NCBI GenBank assembly: GCA_023436495.1 | Contig: JAEZIT010000125.1 | Coordinates: 1-64,000 of the forward strand | Direction: 5' to 3' | Source of the DNA: Acidobacteriota bacterium | GTDB taxonomy: Bacteria > Acidobacteriota > Blastocatellia > Pyrinomonadales > Pyrinomonadaceae | DNA: 64,000 nt | Shown: in pieces, positions 17,808 to 26,070 of the stretch | How the letters are laid out: each line of letters opens with the position of its first letter | Position numbering within the stretch: position 1 is the stretch's first letter | Program-made: the position numbers and the translations under genes | Notes under the pieces: generated by a model | Told to the model about the DNA's origin: nothing | What the model saw: the letters and a program-made list of their open reading frames with translations, nothing else | Databases searched by the model: none

Positions 17808-19277
17808 ATGGCAAAAGGACTTCCTAAAAGGTCGGAGAATTACTCCGAATGGTACAACGAGATCGTCAAACGTGCGGATCTCGCGGAAAATTCAGCGGTT
17901 CGCGGCTGCATGGTGATAAAACCGTACGGTTTCGCGATCTGGGAAAAGATGCAGCGAGCCCTGGACGATATGTTCAAGGAGACGGGCCACGTGAACGCGT
18001 ATTTCCCGCTCTTCGTGCCGAAATCGTTCCTGGAAAAAGAAGAGGAACACGCTGAAGGTTTCGCGAAAGAATGTGCGGTAGTTACGCATTATCGACTCAA
18101 GACCGACGGCCACGGCGGCCTCGAGGTCGATCCGGCGGCGAAGCTGGAAGAAGAACTGATCATACGTCCTACGTCCGAAACGGTCATCTGGAACGCGTAT
18201 AAGAATTGGATCCAGTCATGGCGAGATCTGCCGCTGCTGATCAATCAGTGGGCGAACGTGGTCCGTTGGGAGATGCGTACACGGCTATTCCTTCGCACTA
18301 CGGAATTTCTCTGGCAGGAAGGCCATACCGCTCACGCGACCGAGCAGGAAGCCATCGAAGAAACGGAACGCATGCTCGGCGTCTATGCCGACTTTGCCGA
18401 GAATTGGATGGCGATGCCTGTAGTTCAAGGCCTGAAGACCCCAAGCGAGCGTTTTGCCGGTGCCGTCGAAACCTATTGCATCGAAGCAATGATGCAGGAC
18501 GGAAAGGCGCTGCAATCCGGGACGTCACATTTTCTGGGGCAGAATTTCGCGAAGTCGTTCGACGTTCAATTCGTCAATAAAGAGAACACGCTCGAGTACG
18601 CCTGGGCGACGAGCTGGGGCGTCTCCACTCGGCTGATGGGCGCGTTGATCATGGCCCATTCGGACGACAACGGGCTTGTCCTGCCACCGAAGCTTGCCCC
18701 GATCCAGGTCGTGATCGTTCCGATCTATAAATCGCCGGAGGACCTTGCAGCCATAAGCGACAAGGTCGATCCGGTGATAAGAGAACTAAAAGTAAAAGGC
18801 ATTTCCGTTAAATACGACGATAGCGATAATCAGCGGTCCGGCTGGAAATTCGCGGAATATGAGCTTCGCGGTGTCCCCGTCCGCCTCGGGATCGGAATGC
18901 GTGATCTGGAAAATGGAACGGTCGAGGTCGCAAGACGCGACACACTTACTAAGGAATCGCGGCCGCTGGATGGGATTGCGGATCATATCGAAGCTCTTCT
19001 CGACGAGATCCAGGCGAATATCTATGACAAAGCTTTGAAATTCCGCGAGGAAAACACGTTCGTAGTCGATACCTGGGAGCAATTTAAAGACCAGATCGAA
19101 AAAGGCGGCTTTATCATGGCCCATTGGGACGGGACGGCCGAAACGGAAGAGAAGATAAAAGAAGAAACGAAGGCGACGATCCGCTGCATACCGCTCAACT
19201 CCACGGAAGAGGCCGGTTCATGCGTCTTTTCGGGGCAGCCGTCCGCAAAACGCGTCGTGTTTGCACGCGCTTATTAA
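17808..19277 (+). CDS. proS: Prolyl-tRNA synthetase, archaeal/eukaryotic-type (ProRS type 3)
   Basis: This 489-residue protein lacks the INS editing domain of long bacterial ProRS. It shows the eukaryote/archaea-like form with class II motifs FPLFVPKSFL, IIRPTSETV and a C-terminal zinc-binding-like domain ending in VFARAY. Motif 2 is RWEMRTRLFLRTTEFLWQEGHTAHAT and the anticodon-binding domain is at about 290-390. It charges tRNA-Pro. This type is found in a subset of bacteria, so its presence is a lineage character and not by itself a sign of recent transfer. It has its own promoter and a good SD. Confidence 0.92.
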   Translation: MAKGLPKRSENYSEWYNEIVKRADLAENSAVRGCMVIKPYGFAIWEKMQRALDDMFKETGHVNAYFPLFVPKSFLEKEEEHAEGFAKECAVVTHYRLKTDGHGGLEVDPAAKLEEELIIRPTSETVIWNAYKNWIQSWRDLPLLINQWANVVRWEMRTRLFLRTTEFLWQEGHTAHATEQEAIEETERMLGVYADFAENWMAMPVVQGLKTPSERFAGAVETYCIEAMMQDGKALQSGTSHFLGQNFAKSFDVQFVNKENTLEYAWATSWGVSTRLMGALIMAHSDDNGLVLPPKLAPIQVVIVPIYKSPEDLAAISDKVDPVIRELKVKGISVKYDDSDNQRSGWKFAEYELRGVPVRLGIGMRDLENGTVEVARRDTLTKESRPLDGIADHIEALLDEIQANIYDKALKFREENTFVVDTWEQFKDQIEKGGFIMAHWDGTAETEEKIKEETKATIRCIPLNSTEEAGSCVFSGQPSAKRVVFARAY

Positions 19278-19364
19278 TACTGGAACAACTCTTGCAGACA
19301 TTCCCTTAAGTTCGACTTAATGAACGATTTTAGTTCACTTGATTTTTTACGAATTGGAGGGAAT

Positions 19365-19481
19365 ATGAACAACCTTTTGAGAGGAGCTTTGGCAGGAGCG
19401 GCTGCGTGGAAACTGGGTGGAGGATTGATCTCGACGATCCTCATTTTTATTCTCGTGTTCTGGCTGCTTGGCAAGTGCTAA
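19365..19481 (+). CDS. 38-residue single-helix membrane miniprotein
   Basis: A strong SD (GGAGGG, 19356-19361) lies just before the ATG at 19365. The frame gives a short amphipathic Gly/Ala-rich N-terminus (MNNLLRGALAGAAAWKLGGG), then one hydrophobic helix (LISTILIFILVFWLLG) ending in KC. The size and strong SD suggest a real small membrane protein. It sits between proS and an ECF sigma gene in an otherwise empty 378-base gap. The function is unknown. A terminal Cys is unusual and could be modified or oxidised. Confidence 0.6.
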   Translation: MNNLLRGALAGAAAWKLGGGLISTILIFILVFWLLGKC

Positions 19482-19655
19482 ACCGGGATTAGATACGTCC
19501 GATCGCTGCTGCGCATTAACAGCGGCGTTCAAGACCTTACATTTTCAAACTTTGAAGAGCTTTCGCGCGTCTAATCTTTTGACCGCGAAGGCTTTTTTCG
19601 TGCGTCGGGATATTTGGAGTATTATTCTCGTGCCGATGCCTGAAAACACGAGTGA

Positions 19656-20234
19656 ATGTTATCTAACTTGACGGATGAGAAGTTGGTCGAATTGTCGGTT
19701 TCGGGTGACCCGGACGCTTTCGCCGAAATCGTTGCGAGATGGGAGCGAAAAATGTTCGCTCTTTGCTTCGGTATGCTTGGACGTGAGGACGAAGCCCGTG
19801 ACGCGCTTCAAAATACCTTCATTGCCGCATACAGGAATTTGGCGAATTTCCGCGGCGAATCGAAGGTCTCGTCCTGGCTTCATCGCATAGCGGTGAATCA
19901 ATGCCTATCGGTCAGGCGAAAGATAAAAACCCGTGCAGAAGATCTTTTGGATGAGGACGCCGGAGATGCCGATCGATACTTCATAGCCCCGGCGGACAGT
20001 TTGCCTTCGGATTCGACCGAGAAGGCTGAACGCCTCGGGATCGTCCGGCAAGCTGTCGTAAGTTTGCCGCCGGAATTGCGGCAAGTGATCGTCATGAAAG
20101 AGTTTGAAGAGATGACGTTTCAGGAGATCGCTAACGCGCTTGAATTGCCCCTGAGCACGGTAAAGAGCCGGCTGTATACGGCACTGAAACAATTGCGAAT
20201 GAAACTCGAACGAACGCCGATCGAGATAGTATGA
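19656..20234 (+). CDS. ECF-family RNA polymerase sigma factor
   Basis: This 192-residue sigma-70-like factor has region 2 (about 20-90; EDEARDALQNTFIAAYRNLANF and SWLHRIAVNQCLSVRRK) and region 4 (about 130-182; LPPELRQVIVMKEFEEMTFQEIA with the DNA-reading helix LSTVKSRLYTALKQLR). The linker between them is long and acidic. The stop overlaps the start of the anti-sigma gene as ATGA, which indicates a coupled sigma/anti-sigma pair. It probably controls an envelope stress response that includes the Spy-like gene downstream; the promoter target is unknown. Confidence 0.92.
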   Translation: MLSNLTDEKLVELSVSGDPDAFAEIVARWERKMFALCFGMLGREDEARDALQNTFIAAYRNLANFRGESKVSSWLHRIAVNQCLSVRRKIKTRAEDLLDEDAGDADRYFIAPADSLPSDSTEKAERLGIVRQAVVSLPPELRQVIVMKEFEEMTFQEIANALELPLSTVKSRLYTALKQLRMKLERTPIEIV

Positions 20235-20956
20235 ATCAGAACGGAACAAAAAAGTCATGCCCGGATTCGGAAATGGTGCTCGATTTTATCTACGAAGCTC
20301 TGCCGACGCCGATGCGTTCGTCATTTGAAACGCATCTGTCCGAATGCGAGCTTTGTAGCGGCGATGTGGCCGAATTTGCATCGGCGCTCAGCTCAGTCCG
20401 TGATTGGAAGATCTCGGAGTTTGATTCGCTGCAGACGCCTAGGCTCACTCTTCCGGAAAAGCCGGCCGCCGGCCCGCTGACCCGATGGCTTCAGACTGTC
20501 CAAAACGCGTTTTTCGCGCCCAGATGGGCTGCGGCCATGTTGTTGTTGATCGCTATTTCAGGGTTCGGCCTATATTTCGGCTTTTCCATTAAGGATGACT
20601 TGAACGCAGGATCGGAGCAGATAGCCGGCATTCCTGCGGTAAACGATGTACCGGCCGCGAACCCGAAAACAGTGGAGCCGGAGATTGCCGGAATCATTGA
20701 GAACAAGGAAATCTCCACGGTCACGGCAGTCAACAACTTAGGCCCGGAGCCGAGCGTGGAAGAAACTGCGACCCGGCGGCCGGCGAGATCAGACTCCAAA
20801 CGGTCGCAGCGATCGGTGGTTACACAACGGCCAGAACGGCGAATCGAGAATTATTCCGCCGCACCGCGGTTGAGCAATATTGAACCCATTGAAGAGGACG
20901 ACTCGCTTCGGCTGTCTGACCTGCTTGCTCGGGCCGACGAATCGAACTTTGAATAA
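20231..20956 (+). CDS. Anti-sigma factor with zinc-binding (ZAS) domain
   Basis: The N-terminal cytoplasmic domain carries the HxxxCxxC zinc motif HLSECELC (about residues 35-42). One transmembrane helix follows (about 95-117, AAAMLLLIAISGFGLYFGF) and then a Pro/Thr/Arg-rich periplasmic region of about 120 residues with no recognised fold. The topology fits a regulated-proteolysis anti-sigma factor that holds the ECF factor at the membrane. It overlaps the sigma gene by 4 bases. The 241-residue length is typical. Confidence 0.85.
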   Translation: MNQNGTKKSCPDSEMVLDFIYEALPTPMRSSFETHLSECELCSGDVAEFASALSSVRDWKISEFDSLQTPRLTLPEKPAAGPLTRWLQTVQNAFFAPRWAAAMLLLIAISGFGLYFGFSIKDDLNAGSEQIAGIPAVNDVPAANPKTVEPEIAGIIENKEISTVTAVNNLGPEPSVEETATRRPARSDSKRSQRSVVTQRPERRIENYSAAPRLSNIEPIEEDDSLRLSDLLARADESNFE

Positions 20957-20960
20957 CTAT

Positions 20961-21488
20961 ATGCGCACTTTCGCCAGAATATTTTCTATGTTTTTTGCGG
21001 CAGCGGCCGCGTTGATATTTACGATTTCATCGTTCGGACAGGAACCGGCAAAGACGCCGCAGCCGGATCCCGCGGCTAAAGAGCAAAGACGCCCCGGCCT
21101 GATGCGGGCTCTCGGGCTGACCTCGGAACAAATGGCGCTGCTGAACCAGATCGAAAACGAGCGCAGGCCTCTTATGGCAGAGGCTCAGCGGAATTTACGT
21201 CAGGCAAATCGCGCTCTGGATCAGGCAATTTATGCTGAAACCGCAGACGAAACTGAGGTCCAGGCTCGCCTTAAAGATCTTCAGAACGCACAGGCGGAGA
21301 TCGCGCGGCTTCGCGTGGAAAATGAGTTGGCCATCCGCCGCATCCTGACGCCCGAGCAAATGGTCCAGTTCAGGCAGATGAGAATGAAATTTGCCGAAGG
21401 AATGAAGGAGCGACGACAAGAAGAGCGCCGCGTCAGACCCGCGCGGCGGCGAGCGCCGGGATCCGGACTCTCGTCGCCCGAAAATTGA
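20961..21488 (+). CDS. Spy/CpxP-like periplasmic protein
   Basis: I use the ATG at 20961, 4 bases after the anti-sigma stop, because it places a signal peptide (MRTFARIFSMFFAAAAALIFTISS) at the start. The mature protein is helical and rich in Gln, Arg and Glu, with LxxEQ repeats (LGLTSEQMALLNQIE and ILTPEQMVQFRQMRMKF). These are the LTxxQ-type motifs of Spy/CpxP/zinc-resistance proteins. The protein ends with an Arg-rich tail. Periplasmic chaperone or metal-stress proteins of this class are common effectors of ECF modules. The product is 175 residues. A strong terminator follows. Confidence 0.75.
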   Translation: MRTFARIFSMFFAAAAALIFTISSFGQEPAKTPQPDPAAKEQRRPGLMRALGLTSEQMALLNQIENERRPLMAEAQRNLRQANRALDQAIYAETADETEVQARLKDLQNAQAEIARLRVENELAIRRILTPEQMVQFRQMRMKFAEGMKERRQEERRVRPARRRAPGSGLSSPEN

Positions 21489-21518
21489 TTCATCCCTATA
21501 GTTTACCGAAAGGTTTCC

Positions 21519-21553
21519 GCAGCCGGACTCTATCACGAGACGGCTGCTTTTTT
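21519..21553 (+). terminator. Intrinsic terminator closing the sigma/anti-sigma/Spy-like operon
   Basis: GCAGCCG (21519-21525) pairs perfectly with CGGCTGC (21541-21547), and six T follow directly (21548-21553). Confidence 0.85.
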
Positions 21554-21628
21554 AGTTGTCGTTTGCTCTACTTCGTTGTAACCTTTAGCAAATATTGTTT
21601 TTCTTTTCTCGATCGAACCGTCTGCTGA

Positions 21629-22399
21629 ATGAACCCATTCAAGAAATTCCTATTTGAACTGCAGGAGATAAGCGTACTATTCGGCCGTGTGCTGGTCGGG
21701 CTAAGAAAACGCCCGCGTTATATGGCCGAGATCGTACATCAGATGGACCTGATCGGCGTCGGTTCGCTCGCGATCGTCATTCTGACCGGATTCTTTACGG
21801 GGGGCGTTCTTATTCTGCAGGCATACCCGACGCTCGAATATTACGGCGCTCAGAGCTCTGCCGGACAAGGCGTCGCGACATCGCTCATACGGGAGCTGGG
21901 CCCCGTACTTTGCGCATTGATGGTCGCAGGCCGCGTTGGTTCCGCGATATCAGCAGAGCTTGGCTCGATGGTCGTTTCGCAGCAGATCGATGCAATGCGG
22001 GCACTGGGTACGTCGCCGATCAGAAAACTCGTGACGCCCCGAATGATCGCCTTGGTTATCTCGTTACCGTTGCTGACGGTTGCCGCGGATATCTTTGGAT
22101 TGATAGGCGGCGGTATCGTTGCTGCAAACATTTACGGGCTGGACGGCAATACATACATCACTTCCGTTAGGAACGGGGTTGATATAAACGACATCCTCGG
22201 CGGCGTGATCAAGCCCGTCTTTTTCGGGTTGATCATCGGGCTTATCTCCTGTCACAAAGGGCTAAGCACCAGCGGCGGTACCGTGGGTGTCGGCCGATCG
22301 ACAACGAGTGCTGTTGTCCTGTCGTCGATAAATGTCATTATTGCAGACTTCTTTTTATCGAAGGTCCTTCAGTCGTTCTTCGATAGCACAATGTTTTAA
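21629..22399 (+). CDS. mlaE: MlaE-family ABC transporter permease
   Basis: This 256-residue inner-membrane permease has the MlaE family signature around PVLCALMVAGRVGSAISAELGSM and five or so transmembrane helices. In E. coli the MlaFEDB complex moves phospholipid between the inner membrane and periplasmic carriers. The ATPase and MCE protein genes follow immediately. The last codon of mlaE is directly followed by the mlaF ATG. No mlaA, mlaB or mlaC homologue is next to it. Lipid substrate and direction are inferred from the family. Confidence 0.88.
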   Translation: MNPFKKFLFELQEISVLFGRVLVGLRKRPRYMAEIVHQMDLIGVGSLAIVILTGFFTGGVLILQAYPTLEYYGAQSSAGQGVATSLIRELGPVLCALMVAGRVGSAISAELGSMVVSQQIDAMRALGTSPIRKLVTPRMIALVISLPLLTVAADIFGLIGGGIVAANIYGLDGNTYITSVRNGVDINDILGGVIKPVFFGLIIGLISCHKGLSTSGGTVGVGRSTTSAVVLSSINVIIADFFLSKVLQSFFDSTMF

Positions 22400-23314
22400 A
22401 TGATGGGTAGTGAGGCTCCAACAATTTCAGAACGCGGAAGCGCGGATACTGGCGGCCATTCAGAGGTCGAAGAGAACCCGCTTACCGAATCGCTGGACGA
22501 TCTGAGCCGGGTCGTGCCGGCTATCGAATTTCGCGATGTTCACCTGGCGTTTGATGATCAGGTGGTACTCGACGGCATCAGTTTTATGGTCCGGCGCGGC
22601 GAAACGAAGATCGTGCTCGGCGGGTCGGGTAGCGGCAAGTCCACGATCATCAATCTGATCCTTGGACTGATTAAGCCGGATTCGGGGCAGATCCTGATCG
22701 ATGGCGAAGATATAATCGATTTTACCGAACCTGAAATGATGCGCATCCGTAAAAAAATAGGAATGGTATTTCAGGAAGGTGCATTGTTCGATTCCCTGCC
22801 CGTTTACGATAATGTCGCATATCGCCTGCATGAAGAGCGTGTGGATGAAGAAGAGGTCGAACACGAAGTAACGCGGATGCTTCAGTTCGTCGGACTCGAG
22901 GAGGCGATCGACAAAATGCCGGTTGAACTTTCGGGTGGTATGCGCAGGCGTGTCGGCATCGCTCGTGCGTTAGTGGGCAACCCGAGTATAGTATTGTTCG
23001 ACGAGCCGACCGCGGGACTCGATCCGCCCACTGCCAGAACCATCTGCGAGCTTGCGATAAAGCTTCGCGACCTCGAAGACGTGTCGTCCATATTCGTTAC
23101 GCACGAGATGAACAATCTGGAATATCTGTCTTCCGAATATGCTATCGTGGAGGAAGACGGAAACGTTATATTTGAACGCGAAGGCGAGAAACTTTGTCTG
23201 ATAAACACTGAGGTTATCATGCTGCGTCGCGGCAAGATCATCTTCAGCGGCAAGGACGAGCAGCTTCGCCGGGCAGACGACCCGTATATTCATCGATTCA
23301 TACGCGGTAAATAG
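22400..23314 (+). CDS. mlaF: MlaF-family ABC transporter ATP-binding protein
   Basis: This 304-residue ATPase has Walker A GGSGSGKST, the Q-loop FQEGALF, signature LSGGMRRRVGIARAL, Walker B IVLFDEPTAGLDP and the H-loop VTHEM. About 50 residues precede the ABC core and are acidic and likely disordered. It also carries a long insertion before the C-terminus, so it is longer than E. coli MlaF (269). It powers the transporter with the adjacent permease and MlaD protein. Confidence 0.9.
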   Translation: MMGSEAPTISERGSADTGGHSEVEENPLTESLDDLSRVVPAIEFRDVHLAFDDQVVLDGISFMVRRGETKIVLGGSGSGKSTIINLILGLIKPDSGQILIDGEDIIDFTEPEMMRIRKKIGMVFQEGALFDSLPVYDNVAYRLHEERVDEEEVEHEVTRMLQFVGLEEAIDKMPVELSGGMRRRVGIARALVGNPSIVLFDEPTAGLDPPTARTICELAIKLRDLEDVSSIFVTHEMNNLEYLSSEYAIVEEDGNVIFEREGEKLCLINTEVIMLRRGKIIFSGKDEQLRRADDPYIHRFIRGK

Positions 23315-23316
23315 CT

Positions 23317-24522
23317 ATGCCTAGAAGTCAGAAAAATCTATCAATCAGCCAGCTCCGCGTCGGGCTGTTCGTTCTTGTCGCCCTGCTTGTGCTTGGGTTC
23401 CTTATTATCAATTCGACAGGAGATTTCAATCCTTTCGAAAAGAAGATACGCCTCAAAGCCAGATTCATCAGCGGCGACGGCCTTCATCCGAATGCCGATG
23501 TTCAATTGGCAGGCATCTCGATCGGCAAGGTCGAGGAAGTACGTTTTCTTCCTGCCGAAACCGGGAACGAGGAACGCATAGAAGCGGAATTCGCCGTTCA
23601 GCGCGAACTCGACGGCAAACAGATAAACCAGTTGATCCGAACCGATTCGACCGCTCAACTCATCGCGACCTCGGTTCTCGGAAATGAAAAGATCATTAAT
23701 ATTACGCCGGGTTCAACTAAGGGCGATCCCGTTGAGGAAAATCATACTTTGAACTCGAGCACGCCGGTGTCGATCAACCAGTTGACTGCTACAGGCGATG
23801 AACTGCTCAAACAGATCAACAAACTCGCCGTGCCTGCAAATGAGATCCTGAATAAAGCCAACCAGGGCGAAGGTACGCTCGGGGCGATAATTAATGACGA
23901 GACGCTTTATCGCAATCTCGATCAAACGATCGCAGAGACGAAGGATACGATGACCCGTCTCCAGACAACGATCGACAAGATAAATCGTGGAGAAGGTACT
24001 GCGGGTAAGTTCATGAACGATCCTGAGCTGTACAACAGCCTGAATCGCACAGTCACCCAGCTCGAGGCGATATCGACCGATATACGCGCCGGCCGCGGTA
24101 CAGCGGGTAAATTTGTCAGCGATGACGCGCTTTATAATGAAACACGCGCTGCGGTCGCCGACCTGCGCACCTCCGCGGCAAAGATCAACGCCATCGCCGA
24201 TGACTTCAAGATAATCTCAGTTGACCTTTCCGAGGGCCGCGGTACCGCCGGCAAATTCCTAAAGGACGAAAAGCTATACGACGATGCTCGCGACACTCTG
24301 GCACGGTTCAATTCCACAGCGACGAAACTAGAAACACTCCTTGGCGATGCGCAAGCAGGCAAAGGGACGATCGGCCGTCTTATTACTGACGAAACGCTTT
24401 TTAACAACATAAATCAGACCGCCTCGAACATTAGTCAGTTTTCCAGTGAAGGAACGAAGCTGATATACGATTTCCGTCAAAATCCGAAAAAGTACCTCCG
24501 AATAAAAGTAAGTCTTTTCTAA
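23317..24522 (+). CDS. mlaD: MlaD-like MCE-domain protein with repeated GxGTxG coiled-coil tail
   Basis: One N-terminal membrane helix (about 13-33) and an MCE domain (about 44-150) are followed by a helical tail with five copies of GxGTxGxxxxDxxLY/F. The copies start near residues 184, 225, 259, 307 and 348. MCE proteins form a hexameric ring or tube that carries lipids across the periplasm, and the tail may extend that tube. The copy spacings of 41, 34, 48 and 41 differ by whole heptads. The gene follows mlaF by 2 bases. At 401 residues it is much longer than E. coli MlaD (183). Confidence 0.88.
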   Translation: MPRSQKNLSISQLRVGLFVLVALLVLGFLIINSTGDFNPFEKKIRLKARFISGDGLHPNADVQLAGISIGKVEEVRFLPAETGNEERIEAEFAVQRELDGKQINQLIRTDSTAQLIATSVLGNEKIINITPGSTKGDPVEENHTLNSSTPVSINQLTATGDELLKQINKLAVPANEILNKANQGEGTLGAIINDETLYRNLDQTIAETKDTMTRLQTTIDKINRGEGTAGKFMNDPELYNSLNRTVTQLEAISTDIRAGRGTAGKFVSDDALYNETRAAVADLRTSAAKINAIADDFKIISVDLSEGRGTAGKFLKDEKLYDDARDTLARFNSTATKLETLLGDAQAGKGTIGRLITDETLFNNINQTASNISQFSSEGTKLIYDFRQNPKKYLRIKVSLF

Positions 24523-24536
24523 ATCACCACTGCAAC

Positions 24537-24565
24537 TTGCACGAAGGAATATGCATCTATACACT
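24537..24565 (+). promoter_or_regulatory. Predicted promoter of the arginine operon
   Basis: TTGCAC (24537-24542) and TACACT (24560-24565) are 17 bases apart. The site lies just after mlaD and before argR and is overlapped by the dyad at 24548-24589. Confidence 0.45.
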
Positions 24566-24589
24566 GTTTATGCAGGACGGGTGCATATT
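24548..24589. promoter_or_regulatory. Candidate ArgR operator (AATATGCA ... TGCATATT dyad)
   Basis: AATATGCA (24548-24555) and TGCATATT (24582-24589) are perfect inverted copies, and a third TATGCA lies between them near 24569-24574. ArgR/AhrC sites are pairs of TGAAT/TGCAT-type palindromes. This element overlaps the argR promoter and lies 10 bases before the argR ATG. Autoregulation is inferred. Confidence 0.45.
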
Positions 24590-24598
24590 TGGTTGCGT

Positions 24599-25021
24599 AT
24601 GCAGAAGACACAGCGACACAATTCGATACTTAAACTAATTTTCGCCAAACGTATCGCCAATCAGGCGGAATTGGCCGAACTCCTAAAGGCACGTAATTTC
24701 AGCGTGACACAGGCAAGCGTTTCGCGCGACCTGGACGAACTCGGCGTCATTAAGGTCAACGGCATATATACGCTGCCGAACAAACCGAAGGCCGCTGCGG
24801 CATTTGGCCTGATCGCGCTTGAAACCGCCGGCGATAATATGATCGTCGCCAAGTGCGAACCGGGCCTCGCATCGGCGGTCGCCGTTCGCATCGACGCCGC
24901 TCGGATCACAGATATAGTCGGCACAATTGCCGGCGACGATACCATCTTTATAGCAGTAAAGAATGCAAAGGCTCAGCGTGCCGTATTGCGGCAGGTCTGG
25001 GAAGTCTTCGACGGTAATTAA
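24599..25021 (+). CDS. argR: Arginine repressor
   Basis: The ATG at 24599 (MQKTQRHNSILKL) is preferred; a frame extension to 24551 runs through the operator-like dyad. The N-terminal winged-helix segment is QASVSRDLDELGVIKV, the ArgR recognition helix. The C-terminal arginine-binding/oligomerisation domain ends with VGTIAGDDTIFIAVKN, where GTIAGDDT is the family signature. At 140 residues it is slightly shorter than E. coli ArgR (156). It is the first gene of the arg operon, with argC 3 bases after its stop. Confidence 0.92.
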   Translation: MQKTQRHNSILKLIFAKRIANQAELAELLKARNFSVTQASVSRDLDELGVIKVNGIYTLPNKPKAAAAFGLIALETAGDNMIVAKCEPGLASAVAVRIDAARITDIVGTIAGDDTIFIAVKNAKAQRAVLRQVWEVFDGN

Positions 25022-25024
25022 AGG

Positions 25025-26062
25025 ATGAATAAAATTAGAGTTGCAATATTTGGCGGGTCCGGATACGGCGGGAGCGAACTCCTGCGGATTCTCCTGTTCC
25101 ATCCGAACGTGGAGATCGCGTTAGTCACGGCGAACGAACATGCCGGAAAGCCCGTCAAGGGAGTGCATAAGAACCTTAATGGCTTCACGGATCTGAATTT
25201 TGAAGCTTTCAATTTTGACGGTTCCAGCGGCCGTCTTTCGGACATAGATCTGGCATTCTTTGCGTTGCCGCACGGACAAGCTCTGTCGCTGATCCCGGTG
25301 CTTCCCGATCACGTCCGCGCGATCGATCTTTCGGGTGATTTCCGGATCGACGACCCCGAAGTTTTCAAAACATTTTACAAACTGGATCATACGGCCGCCG
25401 AACTGCAGGCGAGTTTCGTCTACGGCCTCACCGAAACGAACCGAGAGAAGATCGCGAAGGCAAAATACGTCGCCAATCCGGGCTGTTTCGCGACCGCAAC
25501 TCTGCTCGCCTTGGCCCCTGCCATCAGCAGCGGGCTTCTTACTGGTAGGGTTATTGTCGATGCGAAGACCGGCTCGTCCGGTTCCGGCGCAAAAGCCGCG
25601 GCGAATACACATCATCCGCAACGAATGAATTCGTTTTACGCGTATAAGCCGTTCACACATCAGCACGTTCCGGAGATCGAACAGCACCTCCGCATGATTG
25701 GCGATTTTGAAAACGAGTTAATTTTTATGACGCACAGCCTGCCTGTCTCGCGCGGGATCTTCGCGTCCTGCTATTTGGAGACGATAGTCAACCTTACGAA
25801 CAGTGATCTCGCGAATATGTACCGGCACTTTTATGAATCGTCGCCGTTTGTCCGCATCGTCGAAGGCTCACCTGATATCAATTGGGTCAAAACCACGAAT
25901 TTCTGCGATATTGCCATCCATTCCAATGGCCTAAACGCCGTCGTATTTTCGGCCATCGACAATCTCGTCAAAGGTGCCGCCGGCCAAGCAGTCCAGAACA
26001 TGAACGTAATGTTTGGTTGGGACGAACGGACCGGCCTAATGTTTCCGGGGACAAACCCATAA
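25025..26062 (+). CDS. argC: N-acetyl-gamma-glutamyl-phosphate reductase (or succinyl analogue)
   Basis: This 345-residue enzyme reduces the acyl-glutamyl phosphate made by ArgB to the semialdehyde with NADPH. Visible are the NADP Rossmann motif GGSGYGGSELLRIL, the catalytic Cys in NPGCFATA, and the His-containing MTHSLPVSRGIF that closes the active site. It starts 3 bases after argR with an AAAGG SD. Whether the blocking group is acetyl or succinyl depends on the ambiguous transcarbamylase gene downstream. Confidence 0.93.
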   Translation: MNKIRVAIFGGSGYGGSELLRILLFHPNVEIALVTANEHAGKPVKGVHKNLNGFTDLNFEAFNFDGSSGRLSDIDLAFFALPHGQALSLIPVLPDHVRAIDLSGDFRIDDPEVFKTFYKLDHTAAELQASFVYGLTETNREKIAKAKYVANPGCFATATLLALAPAISSGLLTGRVIVDAKTGSSGSGAKAAANTHHPQRMNSFYAYKPFTHQHVPEIEQHLRMIGDFENELIFMTHSLPVSRGIFASCYLETIVNLTNSDLANMYRHFYESSPFVRIVEGSPDINWVKTTNFCDIAIHSNGLNAVVFSAIDNLVKGAAGQAVQNMNVMFGWDERTGLMFPGTNP

Positions 26063-26070
26063 CGAAGTAT

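Noticed and set aside
24551..24598. Longer ArgR N-terminus starting at 24551
   Set aside because: It would run through the operator-like dyad and add residues absent from ArgR proteins; the 24599 start gives the family N-terminus.
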